Below, piece by piece: positions 27,191 through 37,092 of a DNA stretch of 64,000 bases. The notes beneath the pieces were generated by a model, which searched no databases, was not told the DNA's origin, and saw nothing but the letters and a program-made list of their open reading frames with translations. A program made the position numbers and the translations under genes. The DNA is from UBA11400 sp964550435 (lineage in GTDB: Bacteria; Bacteroidota; Rhodothermia; Balneolales; HLUCCA01), in the NCBI GenBank assembly GCA_964550435.1, contig CAZJZI010000002.1, forward strand, positions 1 through 64,000, written 5' to 3'. Positions within the stretch are counted from its first letter, which is position 1; each line of letters starts with the position of its first letter.

Positions 27191-27573
27191 AGCAAACACA
27201 AGCGCTTCAGCGCGAAGTCTTTGTTCGCAGATTGTGAACGCAAAGAGCGAAATGGCAAGTAGAAATCACAAACGTCTAAAATTAAGCCATTGAGATGAAA
27301 AAGTTTGAAAAAGAAATTGTCAAATGAGGAAACCACCACAGAGTATGTCTCCAATTATTACGATTGAAAGTGAGAAACCCTTTTTATGAATTAGTAGTCC
27401 AAAAATCAGTTAAGTTGCTACTCTCAGACTTTTTCACTTATTTGAGACTGTGTCGCAAAAACTTAATCTAATTAACAGTTTATCAATACATAATTCGTCA
27501 AATGATCTACTCAATAAGCAAATGTCGGATGTGCATGTATTATAGTTGACATTAATAAATCCAAACCTCAATA
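27191..27573. other. Intergenic region between M1 peptidase and DUF6090 gene
   Basis: About 380 bp of mostly AT-rich sequence between divergent genes. A small GCGCTTCAGCGC near-palindrome is present near 27210. No open frame with recognisable protein similarity, RNA gene or clear promoter was found. Confidence 0.5.
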
Positions 27574-28260
27574 ATGATAAAATTCACGAGAAAACTCCGG
27601 CTTAACCTCATTCTAGATGGGAAAATCGGCGGATATTTGAAATATGCAACCGGTGAAATTCTGCTCGTTGTAATTGGAATATTGATAGCTATTCAGATTA
27701 ATAACTGGAACGAAAGCAAAAAACTAAACATCAAAGAAATTGAATTCTTATCCAGTGTAGTGAATGACTTGAAACAAGATAGAGCTTTTCTTCAATACGT
27801 TATTGATCTTACAGAACCTAGGATTTTTGCTTACAAAAGCCTGAATAGTGATTTGCAATATCTTTATCAGAACGATAGGTCAACTCTGGATTCATTATTT
27901 AATGACTATTTTGAAACTCAGCGAACATTTTATCCAATTTCTAGTTCTTATCAATCAGCGGTTTCAGGGAATCAACTTTCTTCATTTCAGAACGAGCAAT
28001 TCATCCGTAAGGTTGTAAAGCTATATAATTCTACTTATGACAGATTAATAGATAATGGTCAAATATTAGACGATAGGTGGGGAGACTTAAGCAAGAAGTA
28101 CAGTTTCGAGCGGAGAACCGGGAAATTCCGTGATATGAATCCTCAGCAACTATCAGAATTTCTTGACGACGTGTTCCATCATTACATACAAATGGAGTAC
28201 TACCTGAGTCAATTAAAGTTAACCATCATCGAAATTGATGAAATTATCGAAGAAAACTAA
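27574..28260 (+). CDS. DUF6090 family membrane protein
   Basis: A 228-residue protein with the characteristic N-terminus of this Bacteroidota family: a basic segment, then GKIGGYLKYATGEILLVVIG leading into a single membrane helix (ILLVVIGILIAIQINNW) followed by WNESKK. The remainder is charged and helical and probably faces the periplasm or cytoplasm as a coiled domain. The family has no known function. The following lipoprotein gene is 54 bp away on the same strand, so they may be co-transcribed. Confidence 0.85.
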   Translation: MIKFTRKLRLNLILDGKIGGYLKYATGEILLVVIGILIAIQINNWNESKKLNIKEIEFLSSVVNDLKQDRAFLQYVIDLTEPRIFAYKSLNSDLQYLYQNDRSTLDSLFNDYFETQRTFYPISSSYQSAVSGNQLSSFQNEQFIRKVVKLYNSTYDRLIDNGQILDDRWGDLSKKYSFERRTGKFRDMNPQQLSEFLDDVFHHYIQMEYYLSQLKLTIIEIDEIIEEN

Positions 28261-28314
28261 AAAGATTTTAAATGCTGATTTATGAACCGTTATACAACAT
28301 GAATACATAATCAA

Positions 28315-29580
28315 TTGAAAAGAAAATTTACGTTTACAAAACTTGTTGTACTTACCTTTGTAATGGTAGGCACATTCTTGTCGGCCTGTTCAGATACCGA
28401 CAGAGTTAATTCATTAGATACCGGATCAGAGTATCTTTTTGTTTGGGCTGGAGATAAAGATGGATATGATTCCGATTTTTTGGCTGTTCTGGATGTTCGC
28501 AAATCATCGGCTACTTATGGCGAAATTATTGCCACTGTTCCTGTGGGAGCAAATGCAACCATGCCACATCACACCGAGTACGAATATCCACCTAATGACA
28601 CTCTTCTTGCCAACGGGTGGGTTACCGGACAAACATTTATGATTGATCTTACAGAGCCTCAAAACCCCCGACTTGTCGGTGAGTTTACCAGTTTGGATGG
28701 CTACTCATATCCGCATAGCTTTGCGCGTTTGCCTGATGACAATGTTCTTGCAACCTTTCAATCAGAAGGAGACGTTTATGCTCCTCCAGGTGGACTGGTC
28801 AAGTTTGATTCAAAGGGAAATGTTATCGCGTCCACTTCATCCCGGACACCAGAAATTCCTGACTCACTAAACTGGCCCTATAGTCTTACAGTACTTCCTG
28901 AGATTGATCGTGTAATTTCAACGAGTGCAGATATGGGAATGCCTCCATTCTATGAATGGAATTACAGTTATACCTATCATGTTCAGATTTGGTCACTCTC
29001 AACACTTGAACTACTTACCAGTATTCCTCTACCAGAAGTGGATCTAGGTCCATATCATTACGCACCCGCCGAAGCACGGGTTTTACGCGATGGAACGGTT
29101 TATGTCAGTACTTTTGGTTGTGGACTCTTCCATTTAAAAGATGTTGATTCAGATTCTCCAACAGCTACATTTGTCCATGCCTTTCCAGGTTCTTTAGATG
29201 CAGGTTCGGATTGTGCGGTTCCAGTGGTGATGGGTAACTATTGGATACAGCCAGCAGCTGCTTTACCGGGACTTGTAGTACTTGATATCAGCAATCCCGA
29301 AAAACCTGTTGAGGTATCTCGTTTGAAATTAGATATGCATTTTATGATGCCCCACTGGACAGCTGCCGATCGTACAACAAACCGATTAGTCATCACAGGA
29401 CATGAGATGTCGTGGGTGTTAATCGCTAAACTTAATCCAGAAACGGGAGAGTTAACTCTCGATGAAACATTCAAAGAAAAAGGCGCCAGTAATCTGGGAA
29501 TTCATTTCAATAGAACTACCTGGCCACACGGAGAAACAGGCCCAGCAGTGGTCCATGGAGCACTTTTCAGGGATAAATGA
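28315..29580 (+). CDS. Beta-propeller lipoprotein, SBP56/LVIVD-like
   Basis: A 421-residue lipoprotein (lipobox FLSAC then SDTD). The start is TTG: the frame has a stop just upstream at 28300 and no ATG before the signal peptide. The body has repeats typical of selenium-binding-protein-56/LVIVD propellers (TVPVGANATMPHHTEYE, GQTFMIDLTEPQNPRLVG, GLVVLDISNPEKPVEVSRL) and a C-terminus TWPHGETGPAVVHGALF. SBP56 relatives include methanethiol oxidase, but the metal-site residues were not verified, so an oxidase role is only a possibility. Confidence 0.7.
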   Translation: MKRKFTFTKLVVLTFVMVGTFLSACSDTDRVNSLDTGSEYLFVWAGDKDGYDSDFLAVLDVRKSSATYGEIIATVPVGANATMPHHTEYEYPPNDTLLANGWVTGQTFMIDLTEPQNPRLVGEFTSLDGYSYPHSFARLPDDNVLATFQSEGDVYAPPGGLVKFDSKGNVIASTSSRTPEIPDSLNWPYSLTVLPEIDRVISTSADMGMPPFYEWNYSYTYHVQIWSLSTLELLTSIPLPEVDLGPYHYAPAEARVLRDGTVYVSTFGCGLFHLKDVDSDSPTATFVHAFPGSLDAGSDCAVPVVMGNYWIQPAAALPGLVVLDISNPEKPVEVSRLKLDMHFMMPHWTAADRTTNRLVITGHEMSWVLIAKLNPETGELTLDETFKEKGASNLGIHFNRTTWPHGETGPAVVHGALFRDK

Positions 29581-29745
29581 ATTGTGAGGAGACTGGAGTT
29601 ATAAAACGGAAGTTCCATCTAATGTTTACTTAAAAAGGTATTTTTGTTCAAACCATCTTTTTTTTTGATAGTTTTTTACGAAATACTCACCTTTAACATC
29701 AATTAAACAAGTAGCTGTGTCACTTTCTACAACTAACCTCTCCAC

Positions 29746-30423
29746 CTACCGATTGATATAAAACGACGTTCCAACCAGCACCATGTGGGTGATTCCATCG
29801 TCGCTGAAGATGTCCTGTGTGCGGTATTGCAGGTTGAGTTCAAACTTGTATTGATTGCTGAAATACCATCCAATACCACCGGTAAGGCGGTTTTCGGCGT
29901 CGGCTTCATCGGCGTTGAAGGCTGTCATGGCTTCATTTTTCAGGATGATGTAATTTTCTCCTGGATCAAGACGCTCACCCTCCAGCGGAAAGTCGTAGCT
30001 GAGTCTGTATCGAAGTCGATTCTGATAGGACGACGATCGGATCCGCTGCTCCAGACGGACACGATGTCCCACACGGCGATCCCCAATAAAGCTCACGAAT
30101 CCGAGTTGCTGCAAAAATCGATGCTCATAGTTGTACCCATCCAGTAAAGGCTCACTCCATCGGTAATAGTATCCACCTCCAATTTTGAGACGGGTGGACA
30201 GACCATAGGACATGATAAACTGGGGTTCGATGTACGACAGAAACGATTGATTATCTGTTTGGTTGAGATCGTTGAATAGCGCCAGCTTTGTAGTGTAGGA
30301 AACACGGTCGGACGTGCTCCACGAATACGACAATTCCGGACTCCAGATCCATTCGGTTTCAGACTGTGAGTGAGCAAATAGAGGTGTCAGAATGACATAC
30401 GTCAATAGAAGAATTTTTCTCAT
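29746..30423 (-). CDS. DUF2490 family outer-membrane-like protein
   Basis: A 225-residue protein with a signal peptide (MRKILLLTYVILTPLFAHSQ) and a beta-strand-rich body with the family's pattern (WIWSPELSYSWS, RLEQRIRSSSYQNRLRYRL, NYIILKNEAMTAFN). Members are presumed small outer-membrane barrels of unknown role. It sits 14 bp downstream of the PepSY-like gene on the same strand, so the pair is probably one transcript. Confidence 0.8.
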   Translation of the reverse strand: MRKILLLTYVILTPLFAHSQSETEWIWSPELSYSWSTSDRVSYTTKLALFNDLNQTDNQSFLSYIEPQFIMSYGLSTRLKIGGGYYYRWSEPLLDGYNYEHRFLQQLGFVSFIGDRRVGHRVRLEQRIRSSSYQNRLRYRLSYDFPLEGERLDPGENYIILKNEAMTAFNADEADAENRLTGGIGWYFSNQYKFELNLQYRTQDIFSDDGITHMVLVGTSFYINR

Positions 30424-30437
30424 GTTGTACGAATGAT

Positions 30438-31046
30438 TTACCAGATGTTGTCGAGTGAGCGTCTTAGGATGCGTCTTTTTTCCAGCAGTGTTCCGGATTC
30501 ATTGTAGAGCATTTCGAATGAGCCCAGTTCGCGTCTGTTTTCACCATCTAGTTCTATTTCATAGCGAATCTCATAGTCCTCGGAATCGGATTCGAGGATG
30601 TCATCGATAAAATCCGAGTCATCAACACCATCTTCATCTGCTGCGATAAACTGCAGTTGAATCCGGGTAAATCGGAATTTGTTGAACTGACCATCGAGGT
30701 CCCGGGTAATCGCGTTTCTTGTAGATTCAGGAATATCCTCGAAAGTGATCAGTTTTTCTACATCCAGGACATAACCTTCAGTTGAAAATTCAATACTGTA
30801 TTGGTCGCCCTGCCACTCGAACTTCACTTCGTAGGTGGTTTCCTCACCATCTGTTTGTTCGTAGTATTTGATACCACGAAGGTTCGGCCAAAACTCGTCA
30901 ATGATTGATAACACCTTTTCAGGCATATCGTTTCGATTCACAGAACGTTCCACTTCGTTCTTTTCAGATTGAGAAAATGCCGTTGAGAATAACCCGAACG
31001 TCAATAAAATGGTCGTAAAAATGGGTAATTGTAAGTTTTTCATCAC
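30438..31046 (-). CDS. Secreted PepSY-like acidic protein
   Basis: A 202-residue exported protein (signal peptide to about AFSQ). The body is strongly acidic and contains PepSY-like alternation (IKYYEQTDGEETTYEVKFEW, YSIEFSTEGYVLDVEKLI), as in the putative beta-lactamase-inhibitor-like PepSY proteins of Bacteroidota. It is first in a two-gene unit with the DUF2490 gene. The family resemblance is moderate and no function can be given. Confidence 0.65.
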   Translation of the reverse strand: MMKNLQLPIFTTILLTFGLFSTAFSQSEKNEVERSVNRNDMPEKVLSIIDEFWPNLRGIKYYEQTDGEETTYEVKFEWQGDQYSIEFSTEGYVLDVEKLITFEDIPESTRNAITRDLDGQFNKFRFTRIQLQFIAADEDGVDDSDFIDDILESDSEDYEIRYEIELDGENRRELGSFEMLYNESGTLLEKRRILRRSLDNIW

Positions 31047-31114
31047 GTATGCGACTAAAAGTCAGTAATATTTTTTTTCGAATAACGTCAGTATATCAAG
31101 TTTAGTTCGTGGAA

Positions 31115-31543
31115 CTAGATAACTTTCAAATGACGGTTTTCGAATCCAATTGCTGCGTGGGTAGGTATGTTTTTGTCAAAAGTTAAAAGTTTAACATCAT
31201 GATGAATAGCCATTCCAATAAGAAATAGATCTGTAAGTTGCTTGTGTGAAACCAACTTGGTTGTTTCGAACTTGTTTGAGTCAAGTAAACTAATCGTATG
31301 ATTTAGAAAGGAGTGATTTGTGTTCTGTTGAGCTGTTTTCAACAAGTTTGTAGCCTCAGAAACTGACAATGTGTTTAAATACGAGGGATTTGAAACAATT
31401 CTTATGAAACCATTTTGTATTAAAGAACACGTACACCAACCTGTGGTCAAATGCTCTATAAATTCTTTTTTCGCTAAAGTGTGATGTTGATGTGAAGGGT
31501 CAAACAATGCAATCAAAACATTAACGTCGGGAAGGATTTTCAC
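31115..31543 (-). CDS. PIN-domain ribonuclease toxin (VapC type)
   Basis: A 142-residue PIN domain protein. Acidic residues expected at the active site are present: D in LPDVNVLIALFD near the N-terminus, E in AKKEFIE, D in QLTDLFLIGMA and D in LLTFDKNI. It overlaps the upstream antitoxin gene by 4 bp (31540-31543), which is typical of translationally coupled toxin-antitoxin genes. Members cleave specific tRNA or rRNA sites; the target here cannot be predicted. Confidence 0.85.
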   Translation of the reverse strand: MKILPDVNVLIALFDPSHQHHTLAKKEFIEHLTTGWCTCSLIQNGFIRIVSNPSYLNTLSVSEATNLLKTAQQNTNHSFLNHTISLLDSNKFETTKLVSHKQLTDLFLIGMAIHHDVKLLTFDKNIPTHAAIGFENRHLKVI

Positions 31544-31779
31544 AAGTCGGACTCCTCCATAAGTCGATTTATATGTTCAACAGTAACGATAGCATCTGAT
31601 TTTTTGGGAATCATAGGGAATCCATACTCAGTAACTTCTTCTTGTACTTGAATTTGTGATGTAGTTAGGGCACGTCGAGCAAGGTCAGAAAGAATCTCTC
31701 CAGCTGACTTCTTTTCACGCTTAGACAACTCTTTTACAGCAAGTAGGATGTCATTATCGATGTCTAATGTAGTTCTCAT
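31540..31779 (-). CDS. Antitoxin, VapB/ribbon-helix-helix type
   Basis: A 79-residue protein starting MRTTLDIDNDILLAVKEL, a ribbon-helix-helix DNA-binding start as in many VapB antitoxins, followed by a segment (RRALTTSQIQVQEEV) and an acidic C-terminus that would wrap the toxin. First gene of the pair. Its start codon is flanked upstream by a run of TTGATGA-type heptamers that could serve as its own operator or be a repeat patch. Confidence 0.8.
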   Translation of the reverse strand: MRTTLDIDNDILLAVKELSKREKKSAGEILSDLARRALTTSQIQVQEEVTEYGFPMIPKKSDAIVTVEHINRLMEESDL

Positions 31780-31784
31780 TTGAA

Positions 31785-31822
31785 AGTTTGATGATTGATG
31801 AATGATGTTTGATGTATTAATC
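31785..31822. repeat. Heptad-repeat patch 4, upstream of the antitoxin
   Basis: Words TTGATGA, TTGATGA, ATGATGT, TTGATGT in strict 7-bp register, starting about 8 bp upstream of the antitoxin ATG (minus strand). Either promoter-proximal operator repeats or a member of the dispersed heptad family. Confidence 0.6.
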
Positions 31823-31899
31823 TACAAAATACCTACTTTAACTTCATATAATTATTAATGCACACCCTGTAGTAAATGAGAAACAAGGCAACGGTTAGA

Positions 31900-34800
31900 T
31901 TAAACTGGTAAAACGATGGAGAATGTTGTTCCGGAATTTATTTCAGACTGAATCTCCATATGTCCGCCGTGTGCTTTTATGATATCATTGGTGATTGAGA
32001 GTCCCAGGCCGGTTCCTTGGGTTCCTTTTTTGGTGGTGAAAAATGGCTGCAGGATTTTGTCTTTAATCTCATCAGGTATCCCCGGTCCATTGTCTATGAT
32101 ATCGATGACTACATGTTGACCGTTGAGTCTGGTTTTAACGGTTAACTGCGCTTTGTACACGTTTGAAGTGTCTCTATTTTTTTCAATATGATCACGTAAA
32201 GCATCAAAAGCGTTATTACAAAGATTCAGAATCACACGACTAAAATCTTCAGTTACTAGCGAAACAGGTTTAATTTCTTCATTCAGTTCCATGGATACAT
32301 CCACAACGATCGGATTCTTATTCGCACGCATGCCATGGTATGCCAGATTCACGTATTCTTTGACCAGATTATTCAGATTTGTCTGGATTTTTTTTCCATC
32401 CCCACCACGTGAATGCTGCAACATCGATTGAACAATTCCATCAGCCCTGGTTCCATGTTGATGGATTCGGGTCAAGTTGCCCTGTATATCTCCCGAAATA
32501 GCTTTGGCTTCTTCGATATCATTCTGTTCTAACGCTTCATTCAGTTCCTCTATGAGTTCCAGGCTGACTCCGGAAAAATTGTTTACAAAGTTCAACGGAT
32601 TCTTGATTTCGTGGGCGATTCCGGCGGTGAGTTGACCTAAGCTCGCTAGTTTTTCCTGTTGAACAAGTTGTGACTGAGCTTCTTTCAAATGGTGGAGTGC
32701 TTCCTGCAATTTCTGATAGGCTTCTGCATTTTGCATGGNNNNNNNNNNGGCAATACCAACATTGGCCGCAATCGTACTGAGTAACCTCTGATCCGCCTCA
32801 GTAAACTGTTTTCCGCGCTCTTTACTTTGAACACTAATTACTCCAATGGCGTCGTTCCCCGCAATGATCGGAACTCCCAAAAAGGATTCAACCATCTCAC
32901 CCTTTTTCTCAGCTTTTATCTCATTATAAGCTTCTTCGATGTTTTGATTAATCAACAGGGACTCTTTTTTCATGATGATATTCTCGGTAATCCCATTTCC
33001 AAAAGGACGAGACTCAGCAATATCTCCATACCAATAGGGGAAGTGAAGCATATTCGTTTTGCGATCATGTACCGCCAGAAACACAATATCTGCTTTAAAC
33101 GTCTCCTTCATTTGCTCGCCAACAAACTTAATCAGGGCATTTAATTCGAGCTGCGAAACGATAGCCTTACTAACACTATTAACGGTCTGAAGTTCTGTGG
33201 CTCGTTGCTCGGTCTCGCCGAGAAGTCGAGCCGTTTCATTAAATAGACGCGCGTTTTCCAGTGCCACACTCATACTGTTCGCAAGTGTACTGAGCAGTCG
33301 TACATCGGATTCGCTAAACGCATATTCTTTATCCAGATTTTGAAGACTCACATAACCGCGAACCGAATCACCTATTAAAAGTGGAACATAAACCATCGAT
33401 TTTGAGAGTTTTGTCCCAGGAGCGGCCTTCCCAGACCCCTTTAACTTCATTAATTCATTTTGAGCATTATCATTAATGTGAATATTCTTTCGATTATTTA
33501 TCAAAAATTCACGCACACCATCGTACGGTCTTTTATCAGGATAAATGCGTTGACCATCTTCATATACATAATGAAATTCTTCGGTTTTCTCTTCATGATT
33601 AAACATAGCAATAAGCGTGACCTGGGAGTCAAACATATCCCTCACACGATCACCCACAAGATCATATATCCCCTGTAGATCCATCTCAGCAACGAGTCCG
33701 GCCTGGACACTGTTAATTACTGCAAGCTCTGCATTACGCTGTTCAGTTTCACTAAAAAGTCGTGCATTTTCGAGCGCTACACTCATACTGTTGGTTAATG
33801 TCGTTATTAATCGAACATCCGATTCAGTAAAAGCGTCCTCTTTTTCGACATTTTGGATGCTAACGGAGCCTACCACTACATCTCCCACAAGCATAGGGAT
33901 AAAAATGGCGGATTTTGGAGGCAATCCTTTAACTACACCACTTCCACCGTGTTTTTTCGAAGTCTCAACATAATCACGATTTACCAAGACACTTTTTCTG
34001 GTTTCGATCAGAATTTTATTGGCCCAGTTATAAGGTCGAGGATCCACCAGAATCCGAACTCCATTTTCGACCGCATACCGCCAGTGTTCGATTTCCGCTT
34101 CATGGTCAAAAGTGCGGATAATCAGGGTTTGGGTATTTAGAACGTCACAGATTTTCTCACCAACCAGTGTATAAATTGACTCCATATTCATTTCCCGAAC
34201 GAGGCCATCTTGCACACTATTGATGACAGCTAACTCAGCATTACGCTGCTCCGTGATTCCAAGAAGTTCATTTGTCTCCTTGAATAATCTGGCATTTTCG
34301 AGAGCAATACTCAAACTATTTGCTAAGGTATTCAGTAATCGAACATCAGAATCGGAAAATGCATGTTCCCTATCATAATTTTGCAACGTGATATATCCTC
34401 GGGTTACCTCATTTACTATCATGGGAACAAACAATGCCGATTTTGGCATCAACGTACCAGGGACCTGTTTAAATGGAGTACCGTTGATCTCGGATAAATG
34501 TTCGATTACCTTTTGGTTAAAAAGGGTCGGTTTTTTGTCGTTAATCAGTTTTTCCCTGAATTTGTCATAAGGGCGAGATTTGGGGTAGAGGCGCTCGCCA
34601 GACTCAAACAAATATTGGAAATGCTCAGTTTTGTCTTTTTGATTGAACGTGATGATAGCGGTCACTTGTGCATTAAATAAATCCCGAATACGGTTACCGA
34701 CCAAATCATAAATTTCCTGCATATCCATTTCTGCAACGAGTCCGGCCTGCACACTATTGATCACGGACATTTCGGCACTACGTTTTTCCGATTCGCTGAA

Positions 34801-35337
34801 TAACCGGGCATTTTCGAGTGCAAGACTGATGCTGTTCGCTAACGTGCTTAATAACTGTACATCCAAATCATGAAACGCATTCTCTTTGGTTAAGTGCTGA
34901 AGTGTCAGGCAACCGATTACGGTTTCTTTGATTATCAATGGGACAAAAAGAAGTGAGCTCGGTTTTTGTGTCCCAGGCACAGCGACCAATACTTCACCGG
35001 TAATTTTTGTCATATTTTCTTCCGCTTTTTCATTAACCAAAAGCACATCTTTTGTTTCGATAATGTAATCTCGGATCTTATTAAGCGGTCTTGAATCGGG
35101 ATACAAACGTTTCCCATCCTCGTATAAATACTGAAAATGCTCGAGTCGTGTGTCGTGATCGAACGTCATAATCGAGGTGACTTGAGCTTCGAACAGATTT
35201 TTTAACCGGTCTCCGATTAGCTCATATATCTCTGGCATGGCTTTTTTGGCCAGTATGCCTTCCTGAACGGCATTAATAAGTGATAATTCGGCTTTTCGTT
35301 GAGCTAATTCGCTCTCAAGCATCTTGGAGTTATCCAT
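31900..35337 (-). CDS. Soluble sensor histidine kinase with five GAF domains (gene contains assembly gap)
   Basis: About 1145 residues, no membrane segment. Five GAF domains in tandem (roughly 15-180, 200-360, 375-535, 555-715, 740-885), the first four closely similar and joined by repeated linkers (ELAVINSVQAGLVAEM, SMSVALENARLF). A coiled linker leads to the phosphoacceptor helix (GIAHEIKNPLNF, H near 910) and an ATPase domain (N box LNLCNNAFDAL, G boxes DNGPGIPDE and GTGLGLSI). No receiver domain. The 10 N at 32739-32748 fall just after GAF5; the frame happens to continue across them, but true length there is unknown. Ligands of the GAF domains are not predictable. Its regulator is not adjacent. 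Confidence 0.85.
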   Translation of the reverse strand: MDNSKMLESELAQRKAELSLINAVQEGILAKKAMPEIYELIGDRLKNLFEAQVTSIMTFDHDTRLEHFQYLYEDGKRLYPDSRPLNKIRDYIIETKDVLLVNEKAEENMTKITGEVLVAVPGTQKPSSLLFVPLIIKETVIGCLTLQHLTKENAFHDLDVQLLSTLANSISLALENARLFSESEKRSAEMSVINSVQAGLVAEMDMQEIYDLVGNRIRDLFNAQVTAIITFNQKDKTEHFQYLFESGERLYPKSRPYDKFREKLINDKKPTLFNQKVIEHLSEINGTPFKQVPGTLMPKSALFVPMIVNEVTRGYITLQNYDREHAFSDSDVRLLNTLANSLSIALENARLFKETNELLGITEQRNAELAVINSVQDGLVREMNMESIYTLVGEKICDVLNTQTLIIRTFDHEAEIEHWRYAVENGVRILVDPRPYNWANKILIETRKSVLVNRDYVETSKKHGGSGVVKGLPPKSAIFIPMLVGDVVVGSVSIQNVEKEDAFTESDVRLITTLTNSMSVALENARLFSETEQRNAELAVINSVQAGLVAEMDLQGIYDLVGDRVRDMFDSQVTLIAMFNHEEKTEEFHYVYEDGQRIYPDKRPYDGVREFLINNRKNIHINDNAQNELMKLKGSGKAAPGTKLSKSMVYVPLLIGDSVRGYVSLQNLDKEYAFSESDVRLLSTLANSMSVALENARLFNETARLLGETEQRATELQTVNSVSKAIVSQLELNALIKFVGEQMKETFKADIVFLAVHDRKTNMLHFPYWYGDIAESRPFGNGITENIIMKKESLLINQNIEEAYNEIKAEKKGEMVESFLGVPIIAGNDAIGVISVQSKERGKQFTEADQRLLSTIAANVGIAXXXXMQNAEAYQKLQEALHHLKEAQSQLVQQEKLASLGQLTAGIAHEIKNPLNFVNNFSGVSLELIEELNEALEQNDIEEAKAISGDIQGNLTRIHQHGTRADGIVQSMLQHSRGGDGKKIQTNLNNLVKEYVNLAYHGMRANKNPIVVDVSMELNEEIKPVSLVTEDFSRVILNLCNNAFDALRDHIEKNRDTSNVYKAQLTVKTRLNGQHVVIDIIDNGPGIPDEIKDKILQPFFTTKKGTQGTGLGLSITNDIIKAHGGHMEIQSEINSGTTFSIVLPV
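32739..32748. other. Assembly gap (10 N)
   Basis: Ten unknown bases inside the histidine kinase gene, at the junction between the last GAF domain and the coiled linker. Such fixed-length runs usually mark a scaffold join of unknown size. Repeated GAF-coding DNA nearby makes collapse or loss of a repeat possible. Confidence 0.98.
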
Positions 35338-35803
35338 ATTGAAATATTGATCGATTAGACATTATAACCAGGAATAGAAATTGTTCGTCCAATCTTCAGC
35401 AATGGGATCAATACATTTGTGACTAAAGACATATTAACTCAGAACCACATTGATGAAAAAACGTACATTTCACAACCGTAATTGTACAGATTGAAGCTAT
35501 ACTTATTAAGAATATAATAAGTTAAAACTGAGTAATTAAATTTTAATTATTTAGCTATAAATCATAACCTTTTATGATCTAGCCACTCTTTGTTGGAACT
35601 ATTTCTCCAATTCTCATCTTGAATTGAAATTAAGTTCATGGTATGTAGGTTACTTTAAAGTAAGTAGTCAGGACAACTCAAACGATTGTTTTCTTGTAAT
35701 TTCCAGAAACAGTCACAAATAACTCAATGTTACTGATAACTTGTACCTTAACCACGAGTTTCTCGTATAAACCTCCGCAGTTAGGGACACAACTACTATT
35801 ATT
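35338..35803. other. Divergent intergenic region, nothing recognisable
   Basis: 466 bp of AT-rich sequence between the histidine kinase and the NDH-2 gene. It contains an AT-only near-palindrome around 35535-35560 (AATTAAATTTTAATTATTTA). No RNA gene, terminator or convincing reading frame was found; it must hold the promoters for both flanking genes. Confidence 0.6.
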
Positions 35804-37051
35804 ATGAAAAAGCACATCGCAATTGTCGGTGGCGGATTCGGCGGACTCACACTGGCACGTAAACTCGCCAAGTCTGATTTCAAGATTACATTGATTGACA
35901 AGACGAATCACCACCTTTTTCAACCATTATTATATCAGGTAGCGGCCGCAGCATTATCCCCAGGGGAGATAGCCGCTCCCATCCGGTCGGTCTTGAGCAA
36001 GCACCCAAATGTGGAAGTTGTTCTTGCAGAGGTGACATCCGTAGACAAAGAAAACAAATCACTGACGCTGAACAATGGTCGCACATTGACGTTTGACACA
36101 CTGATTCTGGCACCGGGAACTCAGTACAACTATTTCGGTAACGATGCTTGGAAAAAGCATACGTACAGTTTGAAAACCGTGGCGGATGCGCTTCAGATCC
36201 GTGATCAGATTTTTTTGTCGCTTGAAAAGGCAGAGCAAATGACGGATCCCGCAAGTCGTGAATCTCTTTTGACCTACGTAATCGTTGGGGGCGGACCAAC
36301 TGGTGTAGAAATGGCGGGAGCCATTGCCGAGATAGCAAAACGTAACATGATGCGGGACTTCAGAAATATCAGTAAAAACGAAACCAGAGTGTTCCTAATT
36401 GAAGCAGGATCTAGAATTCTGAGTTCGTATCCAGATCACTTGTCTACTAAAGCGACTCAGATTCTGGAGGATATGGGCGTCCGGGTTTTGACCCATACTC
36501 CGGTAAAAAATATCACCAAAGACATGGTACATTTTGAGTCGGGTGGGATCTCAACTCCGAATATTATCTGGGCTGCGGGAATTAAAAGTGTACCATTGGT
36601 TGATTCACTTGAAATGCCACAAGATAACGCAGGACGAATTTACACCGAAGCCGACCTCAGTCTACCTGGGTTTCCTGATATATTTGTAGTTGGGGATGCG
36701 GCCCATGTCAAAGATACATCCGGTAATCCATTACCAGCCGTTGCACCGGTTGCGATGCAACAAGGAGATTATTTAGCGAAGTATATTTCACGAAATAAAC
36801 CAGCAGCAAAGAACCGTTTTGAATACACCGATAAAGGGAGCATGGCTACCATTGGACGAGCTAAGGCCGTAGCCGATATCCGGGGACTCACATTCAGTGG
36901 ATTCACAGCCTGGGTGATGTGGTCGTTGATCCACATTTTCTTCCTGATTGGATTCAAAAACCGATTTAAAGTCTTTTTTGAATGGATCTGGTTCTATTTC
37001 ACCTTCAAACGCGGCGTTCGACTCATTACTGGACGCTACGAAACAGGGTAA
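35804..37051 (+). CDS. ndh: Type II NADH:quinone oxidoreductase (NDH-2-like)
   Basis: A 415-residue FAD/NAD(P)-binding oxidoreductase. First Rossmann motif IAIVGGGFGGLTLARKL at residues 5-21, then HHLFQPLLYQVAAAALSPGE, the NAD-binding motif VIVGGGPTGVEMAGAIAEI near 155-175, and the FAD segment DIFVVGDAAHV near 300. The C-terminus WVMWSLIHIFFLIGFKNR is the amphipathic membrane-attaching tail of NDH-2 enzymes. It transfers electrons from NADH to quinone without pumping protons. Stands alone; a heptad patch lies between its stop and the convergent recR. Confidence 0.9.
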   Translation: MKKHIAIVGGGFGGLTLARKLAKSDFKITLIDKTNHHLFQPLLYQVAAAALSPGEIAAPIRSVLSKHPNVEVVLAEVTSVDKENKSLTLNNGRTLTFDTLILAPGTQYNYFGNDAWKKHTYSLKTVADALQIRDQIFLSLEKAEQMTDPASRESLLTYVIVGGGPTGVEMAGAIAEIAKRNMMRDFRNISKNETRVFLIEAGSRILSSYPDHLSTKATQILEDMGVRVLTHTPVKNITKDMVHFESGGISTPNIIWAAGIKSVPLVDSLEMPQDNAGRIYTEADLSLPGFPDIFVVGDAAHVKDTSGNPLPAVAPVAMQQGDYLAKYISRNKPAAKNRFEYTDKGSMATIGRAKAVADIRGLTFSGFTAWVMWSLIHIFFLIGFKNRFKVFFEWIWFYFTFKRGVRLITGRYETG

Positions 37052-37054
37052 GGT

Positions 37055-37092
37055 AACAACTCCCCACTCCCTACTCCCCACTTCCCCTTAAA
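37055..37092. repeat. Heptad-repeat patch 5, between ndh and recR 3' ends
   Basis: Words CCCACTC, CCTACTC, CCCACTT in 7-bp register fill the 36-bp gap between the two stops and run up to the recR stop codon. Confidence 0.7.
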
